From contig JAIXPU010000073.1 in assembly GCA_027486075.1 (NCBI GenBank), forward strand, positions 1 through 16,366: a DNA stretch of 16,366 bases. Direction: 5' to 3'. The position numbers were made by a program, and so were the translations under genes. The notes under the pieces were generated by a model, which was given only the letters and a program-made list of their open reading frames with translations, was not told where the DNA came from and ran no database searches. The DNA comes from Streptomycetaceae bacterium. Lineage in GTDB: Bacteria > Actinomycetota > Actinomycetes > Nanopelagicales > Nanopelagicaceae. Shown here piece after piece: positions 7,892 through 14,381 of this stretch (the first letter of the stretch is position 1; every line of letters begins with the position of its first letter).

Positions 7892-8587
7892 CTAAACGAG
7901 CTGCGGAAGAATCTCGGTGCTTAGGCGAACATCACCGTGATTTGCCTGAATATTTCGAAGTGCTTCCCAATGTTGACCGTATCCATCTGGTTGATTTTCC
8001 AGTGAGGCTGGAATTGCAGCCGTCGTATCAGCCAGGCATATCACTTTAATATCTTGATTAGCACCATCGATCGCTGTAGTGAGCATGCAATTTGCTGTTG
8101 AAACTCCAGCAATTATCAAGGTGTCCGCACCAGCACGTTTCATGTATTCATTAAGAGCAGTTCCATAAAATGAAGAGAAGCGATGCTTCTTCATGATTGG
8201 CTCTCCTGGAAGCGGGACCAAATGTGAATCTAATTCATCTCCACCGTGACCCCAAGAGCCTGGGAAATTCATCAAATCAACGCCCCATTTCTTATCAGCA
8301 TAGCCCGCATCTTTTCCATCTTCACGAAGTCCCCACATTGACCAGACCACAGGAATGCCAGCTTTGCGACATGCATTAAGCACATTTAGGACAGGTTGAA
8401 CAACATCAGCCCCTTCTGGTGCACCACCAATGCTTGGGATGTACATCGCTCCACCCTTAGTGACACATGCATGTTGCATGTCAAGGACCAGAAGAAGTGT
8501 CTTTTTTGGGTTAATTTTGTCAACAATCATGTTTGATCGATTAATTACCTTGTCAATATTCTTATATGTGAAATCTAATGATGACAT
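7892..8587 (-). CDS. Isochorismatase-like cysteine hydrolase
   Basis: A 231-residue hydrolase of the isochorismatase/nicotinamidase fold. The catalytic triad is visible as Asp36 in LVLDMQ, Lys134 in KKHRFSSFYGT and Cys167 in GVSTANCMLTTA, so it should be an active amidase or related hydrolase rather than a degenerate copy. Loop 45-61 (GGAMYIPSIGGAPEGAD) and the C-terminal run around SLENQPDGYGQHWEAL are likely specificity regions. No isochorismate, biuret or nicotinamide gene lies nearby. Placement between the regulator and the oxidoreductase suggests it works on the same imported compound, for example by cutting an amide- or ester-linked group, but nothing in the sequence names the substrate. 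A strong AAAGGAG precedes the ATG. Confidence 0.85.
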   Translation of the reverse strand: MSSLDFTYKNIDKVINRSNMIVDKINPKKTLLLVLDMQHACVTKGGAMYIPSIGGAPEGADVVQPVLNVLNACRKAGIPVVWSMWGLREDGKDAGYADKKWGVDLMNFPGSWGHGGDELDSHLVPLPGEPIMKKHRFSSFYGTALNEYMKRAGADTLIIAGVSTANCMLTTAIDGANQDIKVICLADTTAAIPASLENQPDGYGQHWEALRNIQANHGDVRLSTEILPQLV

Positions 8588-8620
8588 TCTATTCTCCTTT
8601 TAAATTGAAATTGGTTTGAT

Positions 8621-9361
8621 TTACTTTTTTTTCGATTTTGATTTTTTTACTTCTAACTTGCTTATTTCTTTCGCCAGATCCTTCTCAGCAAATTTCAAAT
8701 GAGCATAAGCTTCCCTTTTAGCGAGATTCTCATCCTGATCAATAATTGCTTGCAAAATTCGTTTGTGCCCTTCATGAGCTAGAGCCTGACGATTTTCGAA
8801 GGTGATTACTTTCTCTGAGTAAATTACGTGATGGGGTGCTATTTGCTTGTAAATCTGAGTAAATAGACGATTTCTTGTGGCTTCAGCAATCAGGCTGTGA
8901 AATTCAGAATCTAATTTCACAAATTCTTTTTGCGAAATGCCTGGTATCTCCGCTTGCTTTAAGACCGTTTTGAGATTTTGTAGATCTTTTGTAGTTCGAC
9001 GTATCGCAGCCATTGCTGCTCCAGCCGGTTCAACCGCATATCGAACATTGAATAATTCGAGTGCAGTTACTTCGCCTGCTGAAAGTAGTGACATGCTCTT
9101 TTGAGACTGTTCACTCACATCGAGGACGAATGTTCCTACACCATGTGTGCGCACGATGATGCCGAGGGTTTCCAATTTGCTGATTGCTTCCCTCATACTG
9201 CTGCGACCAACTCCAAATTGCTCTGCTAGATCGCGTTCTGACGGAAATTTACCCTCGGCACCAAAGTGGCCTGATCGGACCAAACCTTCCAATTGAGCCG
9301 CAACGGCATCAGACAGTTTCAGTTGTTTTACGGGAACTACTCCACTGCTTTCTTTTGCCAT
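8621..9361 (-). CDS. FadR-subfamily GntR transcriptional regulator
   Basis: A 246-residue effector-responsive DNA-binding protein, most likely the local regulator of the sugar cluster. The N-terminal winged helix runs about 15-80, with the recognition part FPSERDLAEQFGVGRSSMRE (39-58) and wing GIIVRTHGVGTFV. The C-terminal FCD effector domain contains VEPAGAAMAAIRR (110-122) and the metal/ligand residues expected for the family: Asp151 and His155 in LDSEFHSLI, His199 in HEGHK and His221 in YAHLKFAEKDL. FCD domains commonly bind sugar acids or other carboxylates, which suits an acid-sugar pathway. The last ten residues are lysine-rich (KKSKSKKK). It lies 43 bases after the binding-protein gene with AAGGAGG before the ATG, so it would be co-transcribed and self-regulated. 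Confidence 0.9.
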   Translation of the reverse strand: MAKESSGVVPVKQLKLSDAVAAQLEGLVRSGHFGAEGKFPSERDLAEQFGVGRSSMREAISKLETLGIIVRTHGVGTFVLDVSEQSQKSMSLLSAGEVTALELFNVRYAVEPAGAAMAAIRRTTKDLQNLKTVLKQAEIPGISQKEFVKLDSEFHSLIAEATRNRLFTQIYKQIAPHHVIYSEKVITFENRQALAHEGHKRILQAIIDQDENLAKREAYAHLKFAEKDLAKEISKLEVKKSKSKKK

Positions 9362-9404
9362 ATTTTGCCTCCTTGGTCCGATTTAGTAGTAAGTTCTAAC
9401 TCTA

Positions 9405-10538
9405 TTACTTACCATATTTGCGAGGTGTAGCAAGTGCCCACTCCGCATATGCTTGATGCCACTTATAGTTTGTCTTATCGACGACCTGTGTTGGGTTGTT
9501 GATAATTTGAGTCAAGGTTTGGCCCAAAGCAACATCGGCAAAGATAGCTTCAATCAGATTTTGACCTTGATCAATTCCGCCAATATCTACGGTGGCAGTG
9601 AGCTTTCCAGCAGCAATCGCCTTAAATCCTGAAACGAGACCATCCGCGCCAATAGTTACAATTCCAGTTTTTCCATTCCAGTGCTTGAGGCCAGCAGCAT
9701 CAATTGCCTGGGATGCCCCAAGCGCCATTTCCTCATTTTCACCGTAAATGGCATTTACGTTTGGATATTTTGTAAGGAGATCTTGAGCAGCGGTAAAGCC
9801 TTTGTCGCGGACGTATCCGCCATCAGCTTCGCCTAAAACCTTGATACCTGGGTGCTCCTTTAGCGCCTTATCGAATCCAATTCTACGACCGCGGGTCCAG
9901 TCTGAACCAGATGGTCCCCAAATTTGCAGAATATTTCCTTTTCCACCCAAGGTTTTGGCTACGTACTTGCCAGCAAGGTATCCAGACTGCCAACGATTGT
10001 CATAACCAATATTTGCCACTGTTTGAAGTTGATCTTCTGGATAGAGCTCGGCAGGCTGGTTAAATTGGAAAACTTTAAGTCCTTTAGAATTCGCTGTTTT
10101 GTAAAGGTCTTGTACGGTTGCAAAGTTTGCACCTGTGCAAACTGCAATCGCATCAAATTTACGGCTAATCCAAGACTGTACGATTCCAAGTGTTCCCTGA
10201 ACTGCGTTAAAGTCACCAACTGGTGCTTGCCGCTCCCAAACCCACTTGACGCCAAATCGCTTCTCAAATTCTGCCATTTTTCGCCAAGCTGCTGATTCAA
10301 TCTGAGTAAAATTCTCAGAAAGAACAGGTGGAGTAAATCCAACCTTAATTGTTTTACCTTTTACAATTTCCTTGATTGCCTTATCTAGGGTGGCATTTGT
10401 AGTTCCGCCTAGAGCAGCAACTGGAGTAGTGCCGAAAATTTGCGCTGCTCCGATTCCGGCACCGACTAATGCCGAGGTACGTAGTATAGATCGACGAGAA
10501 ACTTCAACGTCTTTCTCTATTCTTACTTTATCTTCCAT
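9405..10538 (-). CDS. Sugar ABC transporter substrate-binding protein with Tat signal
   Basis: A ribose-type (periplasmic-binding-protein class I) solute-binding protein that captures the substrate outside the membrane for the ABC permeases encoded upstream. At 377 residues it has the expected size. The N-terminus has a charged stretch of about 13 residues, the twin-arginine motif SRRSIL (14-19), a hydrophobic core TSALVGAGIGAAQIF (21-35) and a small-residue region TPVAALGG, so export by the Tat pathway is predicted. There is no lipobox cysteine. Mature-domain features include IKVGFTPP, FDAIAVCTGAN, NAIYGENEEMALGASQAIDA and the hinge strands typical of RbsB-like proteins. The ATG follows GGGGAG by seven bases. 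Several Trp residues (KWVWERQ, WTRGRR, HWNGK) could stack on a sugar ring. Confidence 0.88.
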   Translation of the reverse strand: MEDKVRIEKDVEVSRRSILRTSALVGAGIGAAQIFGTTPVAALGGTTNATLDKAIKEIVKGKTIKVGFTPPVLSENFTQIESAAWRKMAEFEKRFGVKWVWERQAPVGDFNAVQGTLGIVQSWISRKFDAIAVCTGANFATVQDLYKTANSKGLKVFQFNQPAELYPEDQLQTVANIGYDNRWQSGYLAGKYVAKTLGGKGNILQIWGPSGSDWTRGRRIGFDKALKEHPGIKVLGEADGGYVRDKGFTAAQDLLTKYPNVNAIYGENEEMALGASQAIDAAGLKHWNGKTGIVTIGADGLVSGFKAIAAGKLTATVDIGGIDQGQNLIEAIFADVALGQTLTQIINNPTQVVDKTNYKWHQAYAEWALATPRKYGK

Positions 10539-10563
10539 TTCTTACTCCCCAACTTTTGAAATT

Positions 10564-10593
10564 CTCAGATTAATCCCAGTTGATTTTTCTGAG
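10564..10593 (-). promoter_or_regulatory. Predicted stem-loop in the leader of the binding-protein gene
   Basis: CTCAGA (10564-10569) pairs with TCTGAG (10588-10593). After a 2x2 mismatch an inner AATC/GATT pair continues the stem, leaving a six-base loop. The structure would form in the mRNA 26-55 bases before the binding-protein ATG. It lacks a U-tract, so it is unlikely to be a terminator; mRNA stabilisation or processing between permease and binding-protein messages is a reasonable guess. Confidence 0.4.
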
Positions 10594-10594
10594 C

Positions 10595-10618
10595 TTTGTT
10601 TAGCAATTGCCAAACAAA
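10595..10618. promoter_or_regulatory. 24-bp near-perfect palindrome, likely operator
   Basis: Half-site TTTGTTTAGCAA is followed directly by TTGCCAAACAAA; 11 of the 12 base pairs match. It fills the short gap between the second permease gene and the binding-protein gene. The even-length, gapless symmetry is typical of a dimeric regulator site rather than a terminator, and no T-run follows on either strand. It does not resemble the 14-bp palindrome in the divergent promoter region, so a different protein may bind it. Confidence 0.5.
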
Positions 10619-10626
10619 ATCTTTAC

Positions 10627-11637
10627 CTAGGTTCTAATTCGCCGATTCAATTTTTTGCCAAATTCACCGGATGCCCGATTTGCCAAGACCGCGCCCACAA
10701 GTACTGATCCAGTAACTATGGCTTGCCAACTCGATTCAATTCCAACCAAATTGATTATGTTGCGAGTAAGCGTGAGCGTTAGCGCTCCGATTAATGCACC
10801 AATTACGCGTCCCTTGCCTCCCAGCAAAGAAGCTCCACCAATAACTGCAGCTGCAATTGCGCTAATTTCGTATCCTTTACCTATCAGAGGAGGTATGGTC
10901 GTTGTTCTTCCGGCAATATGAATCCCAGCTATTGCCGCAAGAAATCCACTAATCGCATACGCTGAAATCTTGATGAGATCCACATTGACGCCTGAATTTC
11001 TGGCGGAAAATGGTGAGCTCCCTACAGCATATAAATTCAGACCAAATTTGGTTCGCTTCAAAATAATTGCCAAGGCTATGGAAACAACCACAACTACAAT
11101 CATTGGAATTGATATTGGACCAACAATCTTTTTCAAACCTCCAATGTAATAATAAGTTTCATTCATATAATCAAGAATTGGTACTCCCTGAGTCCAGAGC
11201 AATATGACTCCTTGACCAATTCCTAACATTGCTAATGTTGCGATAAAATCAGGTATCCCCAACTTAGTTACCAAAAGACCATTAATAACACCAATTCCAG
11301 TTCCTATTGCTAATGCACAAATAAATGCAACTTTCATATCTATTCCGTAGGAAATGAATTTTCCTGCAACCCCTGCTGTAACCGCCATAGTTGATCCAAC
11401 AGAAAGATCTAAACCACCAGCTATTAGAACTATAGTCATACCCAAAGCAAGAAAACTTACGGTCATCATTGCGTTGACAATATTTGTAACATTTCCACTT
11501 GTCGCAAAACTTGGTTCTAAAATGGTCATCAAAATGATTGCAAATAAAAGAAGTGCAATAATTCCAAATGAAGGATCTTGAACTATACGATTTTGCAATG
11601 AAGTATTCTTGGAAATTTTTGTATAGTTTAGCGCCAT
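10627..11637 (-). CDS. Ribose-type ABC transporter permease (second permease)
   Basis: A 336-residue inner-membrane subunit of the branched-chain/ribose permease family, forming half of the sugar translocation pore. Roughly eight to ten hydrophobic segments are visible, starting at FGIIALLLFAIILMTIL (24-40). The family signature is LIAGGLDLSVGS (71-82), and the ATPase-contact region near the C-terminus reads AAAVIGGASLLGGKGRVIGA. The gene begins inside the end of the first permease gene, with a ten-base overlap, and a GAAGGTG ribosome-binding site lies in that coding sequence. The tail is basic (KLNRRIRT). Together with the neighbouring permease it would make a heterodimer, unlike E. coli RbsC, which is a single gene product. 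Confidence 0.9.
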   Translation of the reverse strand: MALNYTKISKNTSLQNRIVQDPSFGIIALLLFAIILMTILEPSFATSGNVTNIVNAMMTVSFLALGMTIVLIAGGLDLSVGSTMAVTAGVAGKFISYGIDMKVAFICALAIGTGIGVINGLLVTKLGIPDFIATLAMLGIGQGVILLWTQGVPILDYMNETYYYIGGLKKIVGPISIPMIVVVVVSIALAIILKRTKFGLNLYAVGSSPFSARNSGVNVDLIKISAYAISGFLAAIAGIHIAGRTTTIPPLIGKGYEISAIAAAVIGGASLLGGKGRVIGALIGALTLTLTRNIINLVGIESSWQAIVTGSVLVGAVLANRASGEFGKKLNRRIRT

Positions 11638-12653
11638 GATTTCACCTTCTTGCCGCCGAGAAATACACTCACTGTTGGACTAGTTTCAATCGAACGCGTC
11701 AAAGCAAATTTATAAACCCCACGGTCCACAACTACTCCAACTAGGATGCAAAGTCCTGTCACGATTTGAAAAATAAGTGGATCTATTCCCATCAGAAGTA
11801 GTCCCTGATTTAAAGTGGTAAGGAATAAAACTCCCAGAATTGCTCTCCAAACACTACCTCGACCACCGGCAAGTGAAACTCCTCCAAGTACTGCACTGGC
11901 AATTGCAGTCAATTCGTATCCGCCAGCTAGCCCAGACTGCACTGAATTCAAGTGAGATGCCAGAATCACTCCGCCGAATCCAGCCAAACCTCCTGACATC
12001 AAGTAAGCCCCGAATTTCGTTTTTTGAGTGCTAATTCCAGCAATAAGTGCAGGCGTTTCACCGATCCCCGTGGCGAAAATTCTTCTTCCGAACGAGGTTT
12101 TTACCAAAACCAATTCAAGAACTATCGCAATAATCAGGGCCATCCAGATGGCACTGGTTATGCCTAAGAATTCAATATCTGATATTTTGAGAAAGTTTTC
12201 ATCTTGCGTTCCTACAAGCTGAATGTTGTCCGTGAGAACAGTAAGTGCACCAGAAGCTATATAGAGTGTTCCTAAGGTGACTATAAAGTCATTAACCTTA
12301 AATACAGTGATGATAACCGCATTTAGAAGTCCGAACGACAATCCTGTTAAAAGTCCAACAATAATAGCCATCCACACTGGCCAACCCCACATTGATACCA
12401 TAAGTGAGGTTCCAGCGCTCAAACCTAAAACTGATCCAATTGATAAATCTATTCCGCCAGCAATAATAACAAAAGTTAACCCAACGGTTATAACAAAGAT
12501 TGGAACAGCCTCATTTATATAATATCGAATTGAGTCTTGATCTAAAAATGATTCAGCTTGAATTGAAAAAAAGATTAGCATCAATACGAATGCAATTAGA
12601 ATTACAATTCCTTCAATTGCTATAAATTTAGAAAATTTAGACTGATTTCTCAC
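11628..12653 (-). CDS. Ribose-type ABC transporter permease (first permease)
   Basis: A 341-residue membrane protein of the RbsC-like family. It shows an N-terminal helix IAIEGIVILIAFVLMLIFF (11-29), the signature VIIAGGIDLSIGS (62-74), several further hydrophobic segments, and the C-terminal coupling region ASAVLGGVSLAGGRGSVWRA. The start codon is GTG, overlapping the ATPase stop as GTGA with GAGG nine bases upstream, so it is translationally coupled to the ATPase. It is clearly homologous to the following permease but not a recent duplicate, since residues differ through most of the length. Both full-length permeases keep the GG(I/L)DLS motif, so both should be functional. Confidence 0.9.
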   Translation of the reverse strand: MRNQSKFSKFIAIEGIVILIAFVLMLIFFSIQAESFLDQDSIRYYINEAVPIFVITVGLTFVIIAGGIDLSIGSVLGLSAGTSLMVSMWGWPVWMAIIVGLLTGLSFGLLNAVIITVFKVNDFIVTLGTLYIASGALTVLTDNIQLVGTQDENFLKISDIEFLGITSAIWMALIIAIVLELVLVKTSFGRRIFATGIGETPALIAGISTQKTKFGAYLMSGGLAGFGGVILASHLNSVQSGLAGGYELTAIASAVLGGVSLAGGRGSVWRAILGVLFLTTLNQGLLLMGIDPLIFQIVTGLCILVGVVVDRGVYKFALTRSIETSPTVSVFLGGKKVKSWR

Positions 12654-14251
12654 GATTTTAACCTCGAAATCTTCTGTAAAATGTCCCGTTCAACATTTTC
12701 ATATCCATTAAGTTCAATTTTCTCTGGAACTTCCTCAATCTCCCCTACAAGAGATCCTTCTCTTAGAATGATTATTCGGTCACTTAATCTAATAAGTTCG
12801 CTAATTTCTGAAGCAATTACGATTACCGACTTTCCTTCACCAGCAAGATCTCTTATTAACTTATGTACTTCGACTTTTGACGCAACATCGATTCCTTGCG
12901 TGGGTTCATCAAAAATCAAAATTTTTGGGTTTGTATTTAGGCAACGCGAAATTATTACTTTTTGTTGATTCCCACCACTTAAGTTTCGAATTTTTTCACC
13001 AGAATTAGGGGTTTTGATTGATAACTTTCTGATGTAATTCGAAGCCAAATCTCTTTCATTTTTCGAATTCAAAAAGCCGCTTTTCACAATGGAAGACAAT
13101 TTTGAAATTGAGATGCTTTTTTCGAGAGAAAATTCAGAGAGAATTCCTAGGACTTTCCGGTCTTCTGGAACCATTGCTATTCCAAGATCGTAAGCTTTTT
13201 TTGGATGAGAAATCTTTTTTTCTTCCCCAAAAAAATTCACGGTACCACTATCAATTTTATCGATGCCCATTATTGCTCGGACTAACTCTGTTCGTCCAGC
13301 TCCCGCTAGTCCAGCAATTCCAAGAATTTCACCTTCGGCCAGTGAAAACGAGATATCTTTAAGTATTCCCGCACGTTTAAATTGGACTACATCAAGAATT
13401 TTTGAGCGATTACTATTTTTATTGCTTGATTTTTTCTTACTGCCGGGTTGTTCAATTAGAGCTGCCGCTTCCGATCCAAACATCAAAGAGATTAAGTCAT
13501 TTAGATTAAGTCCTTTAATTTGCGTGTGAGCCACACTTTGGCCATCTCTCATAATTGTCGCTGTATCTGCAAGTCCAAAGACCTCATCTAGATGATGAGT
13601 AACCCATATAAGTGCCACTCCAAGACGCTGTAGACTCCGCATGTGCTCAAATAGAAGCTCTTTTTCGTGTTCTTCAAGCCCTGAAGTTGGTTCATCAAGA
13701 ATCAAGATCTTTGGTTGGACCACAAGAGATCTAACAATTTCAACGGCTCGCTTTTTCAATGCCCCGAATTCTCCGGCAGGTCTCCAGAGTTCATCCTCTG
13801 TGATTCCAAACTCAGTAGCAACGCTGCGTACCTTCTTAGCAATCTCACGACGGTTTACCCAAGGCGTCCACTTTGTACGTTGGGTGATTAAGCTGTCTTG
13901 GCCGAGGCAAATATTCTCCAAGATACTCAAATCAGGGATTATTGAGAGTTCTTGGTGAATCATCGAAATACCTAACTCTTGGGCGATTCGAGGCGTATCA
14001 ATCGAGACCGGGGCACCTTGGAAGAGGATCGAGCCCTCATCGGGGGTTGTTAATCCTGAGAGAATTTTCAGTAACGTTGATTTTCCAGCTCCATTTCCTC
14101 CAAGAAGAGCATGAATTTCACCTGTCTTTAGATTCAATTCGACATTGTCCAGGGCCTGGACTCCCTGGTATCGCTTGGATATGTGGGCCATTTTTAATAT
14201 CTGAGAGCTTGCCCCGGGCAGGGAGTTTTCTGCATGAGCACCATCGCGCAT
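12650..14251 (-). CDS. Ribose-type ABC transporter ATP-binding protein with two ABC domains
   Basis: A 533-residue cytoplasmic ATPase of the RbsA/MglA kind that powers sugar import through the two permeases. Domain one has Walker A GGNGAGKS (51-58), a divergent signature region GEFGALKKRAVEIVRSL (160-176) and Walker B ILILDEPTSG (182-191), with the switch His in THHLDE. Domain two, after a lysine/serine linker (KKKSSNKNSNRSK, 272-284), has the usual family variant of Walker A with Arg for Lys (GLAGAGRTE, 314-322), signature LSGGNQQK (424-431) and Walker B ILIFDEPTQG (444-453). This arrangement is normal for the family. It is the first gene of the minus-strand cluster. GAGAGGAGG lies eight bases before the ATG. 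Confidence 0.93.
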   Translation of the reverse strand: MRDGAHAENSLPGASSQILKMAHISKRYQGVQALDNVELNLKTGEIHALLGGNGAGKSTLLKILSGLTTPDEGSILFQGAPVSIDTPRIAQELGISMIHQELSIIPDLSILENICLGQDSLITQRTKWTPWVNRREIAKKVRSVATEFGITEDELWRPAGEFGALKKRAVEIVRSLVVQPKILILDEPTSGLEEHEKELLFEHMRSLQRLGVALIWVTHHLDEVFGLADTATIMRDGQSVAHTQIKGLNLNDLISLMFGSEAAALIEQPGSKKKSSNKNSNRSKILDVVQFKRAGILKDISFSLAEGEILGIAGLAGAGRTELVRAIMGIDKIDSGTVNFFGEEKKISHPKKAYDLGIAMVPEDRKVLGILSEFSLEKSISISKLSSIVKSGFLNSKNERDLASNYIRKLSIKTPNSGEKIRNLSGGNQQKVIISRCLNTNPKILIFDEPTQGIDVASKVEVHKLIRDLAGEGKSVIVIASEISELIRLSDRIIILREGSLVGEIEEVPEKIELNGYENVERDILQKISRLKS

Positions 14252-14286
14252 AGGGCCTGCCTCCTCTCAAAATAGTTCTGAAGTTC

Positions 14287-14315
14287 TTGTCATCTGGTCT
14301 TCAGACCACTAATCT
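14287..14315 (+). promoter_or_regulatory. Putative promoter for dhaK-dhaL
   Basis: TTGTCA (14287-14292), a 17-base spacer and TAATCT (14310-14315, a TANNNT-type -10) read towards dhaK. The 14-bp palindrome at 14295-14308 lies entirely in the spacer, so a bound repressor would block RNA polymerase. The predicted leader is about 60 bases. Confidence 0.45.
14295..14308. promoter_or_regulatory. Palindromic operator TGGTCTTCAGACCA between divergent promoters
   Basis: TGGTCT and AGACCA are exact inverted repeats around TC. The half-site contains the GT...AC element common in FadR-type GntR operators, although the spacing is wider than the classic TNGTNNNACNA. It falls just downstream of the minus-strand -10 box and inside the plus-strand promoter spacer. 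A second dyad overlaps it: TCTGAAG at 14277-14283 and CTTCAGA at 14299-14305. The GntR protein encoded at 8621-9361 is the obvious candidate ligand. Confidence 0.55.
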
Positions 14316-14338
14316 AACCCAAGAACCCTTAATGTCAA
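14311..14338 (-). promoter_or_regulatory. Putative promoter of the twelve-gene sugar cluster
   Basis: On the minus strand a perfect TTGACA (14338-14333), a 16-base spacer and TAGATT (14316-14311) precede the ATPase gene. The start of transcription would fall within or next to the palindrome at 14295-14308, leaving a leader of about 50 bases with the GAGAGGAGG ribosome-binding site. No other equally good promoter was found in the cluster. Confidence 0.5.
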
Positions 14339-14381
14339 GCAAATTTCAAAAGTTTTTTAGCGAGCTTTGGAGGACTATCCA

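Noticed and set aside
9389..9412. GTAAGT/ACTTAC inverted repeat between the binding-protein and regulator genes
   Set aside because: Six-base stem with a 12-base loop that overlaps a stop codon; too weak to separate from chance.
12650..14251. Second ABC domain of the ATPase looked inactive because the Walker A lysine is arginine
   Set aside because: This variant is normal for the RbsA/MglA type of two-domain sugar ATPases, and the signature and Walker B motifs of that domain are intact.
1904..14253. Many plus-strand open frames of 60-120 codons opposite the sugar cluster
   Set aside because: They lie antisense to well-supported genes with intact motifs, have low-complexity or implausible translations, and lack domains or ribosome-binding sites.
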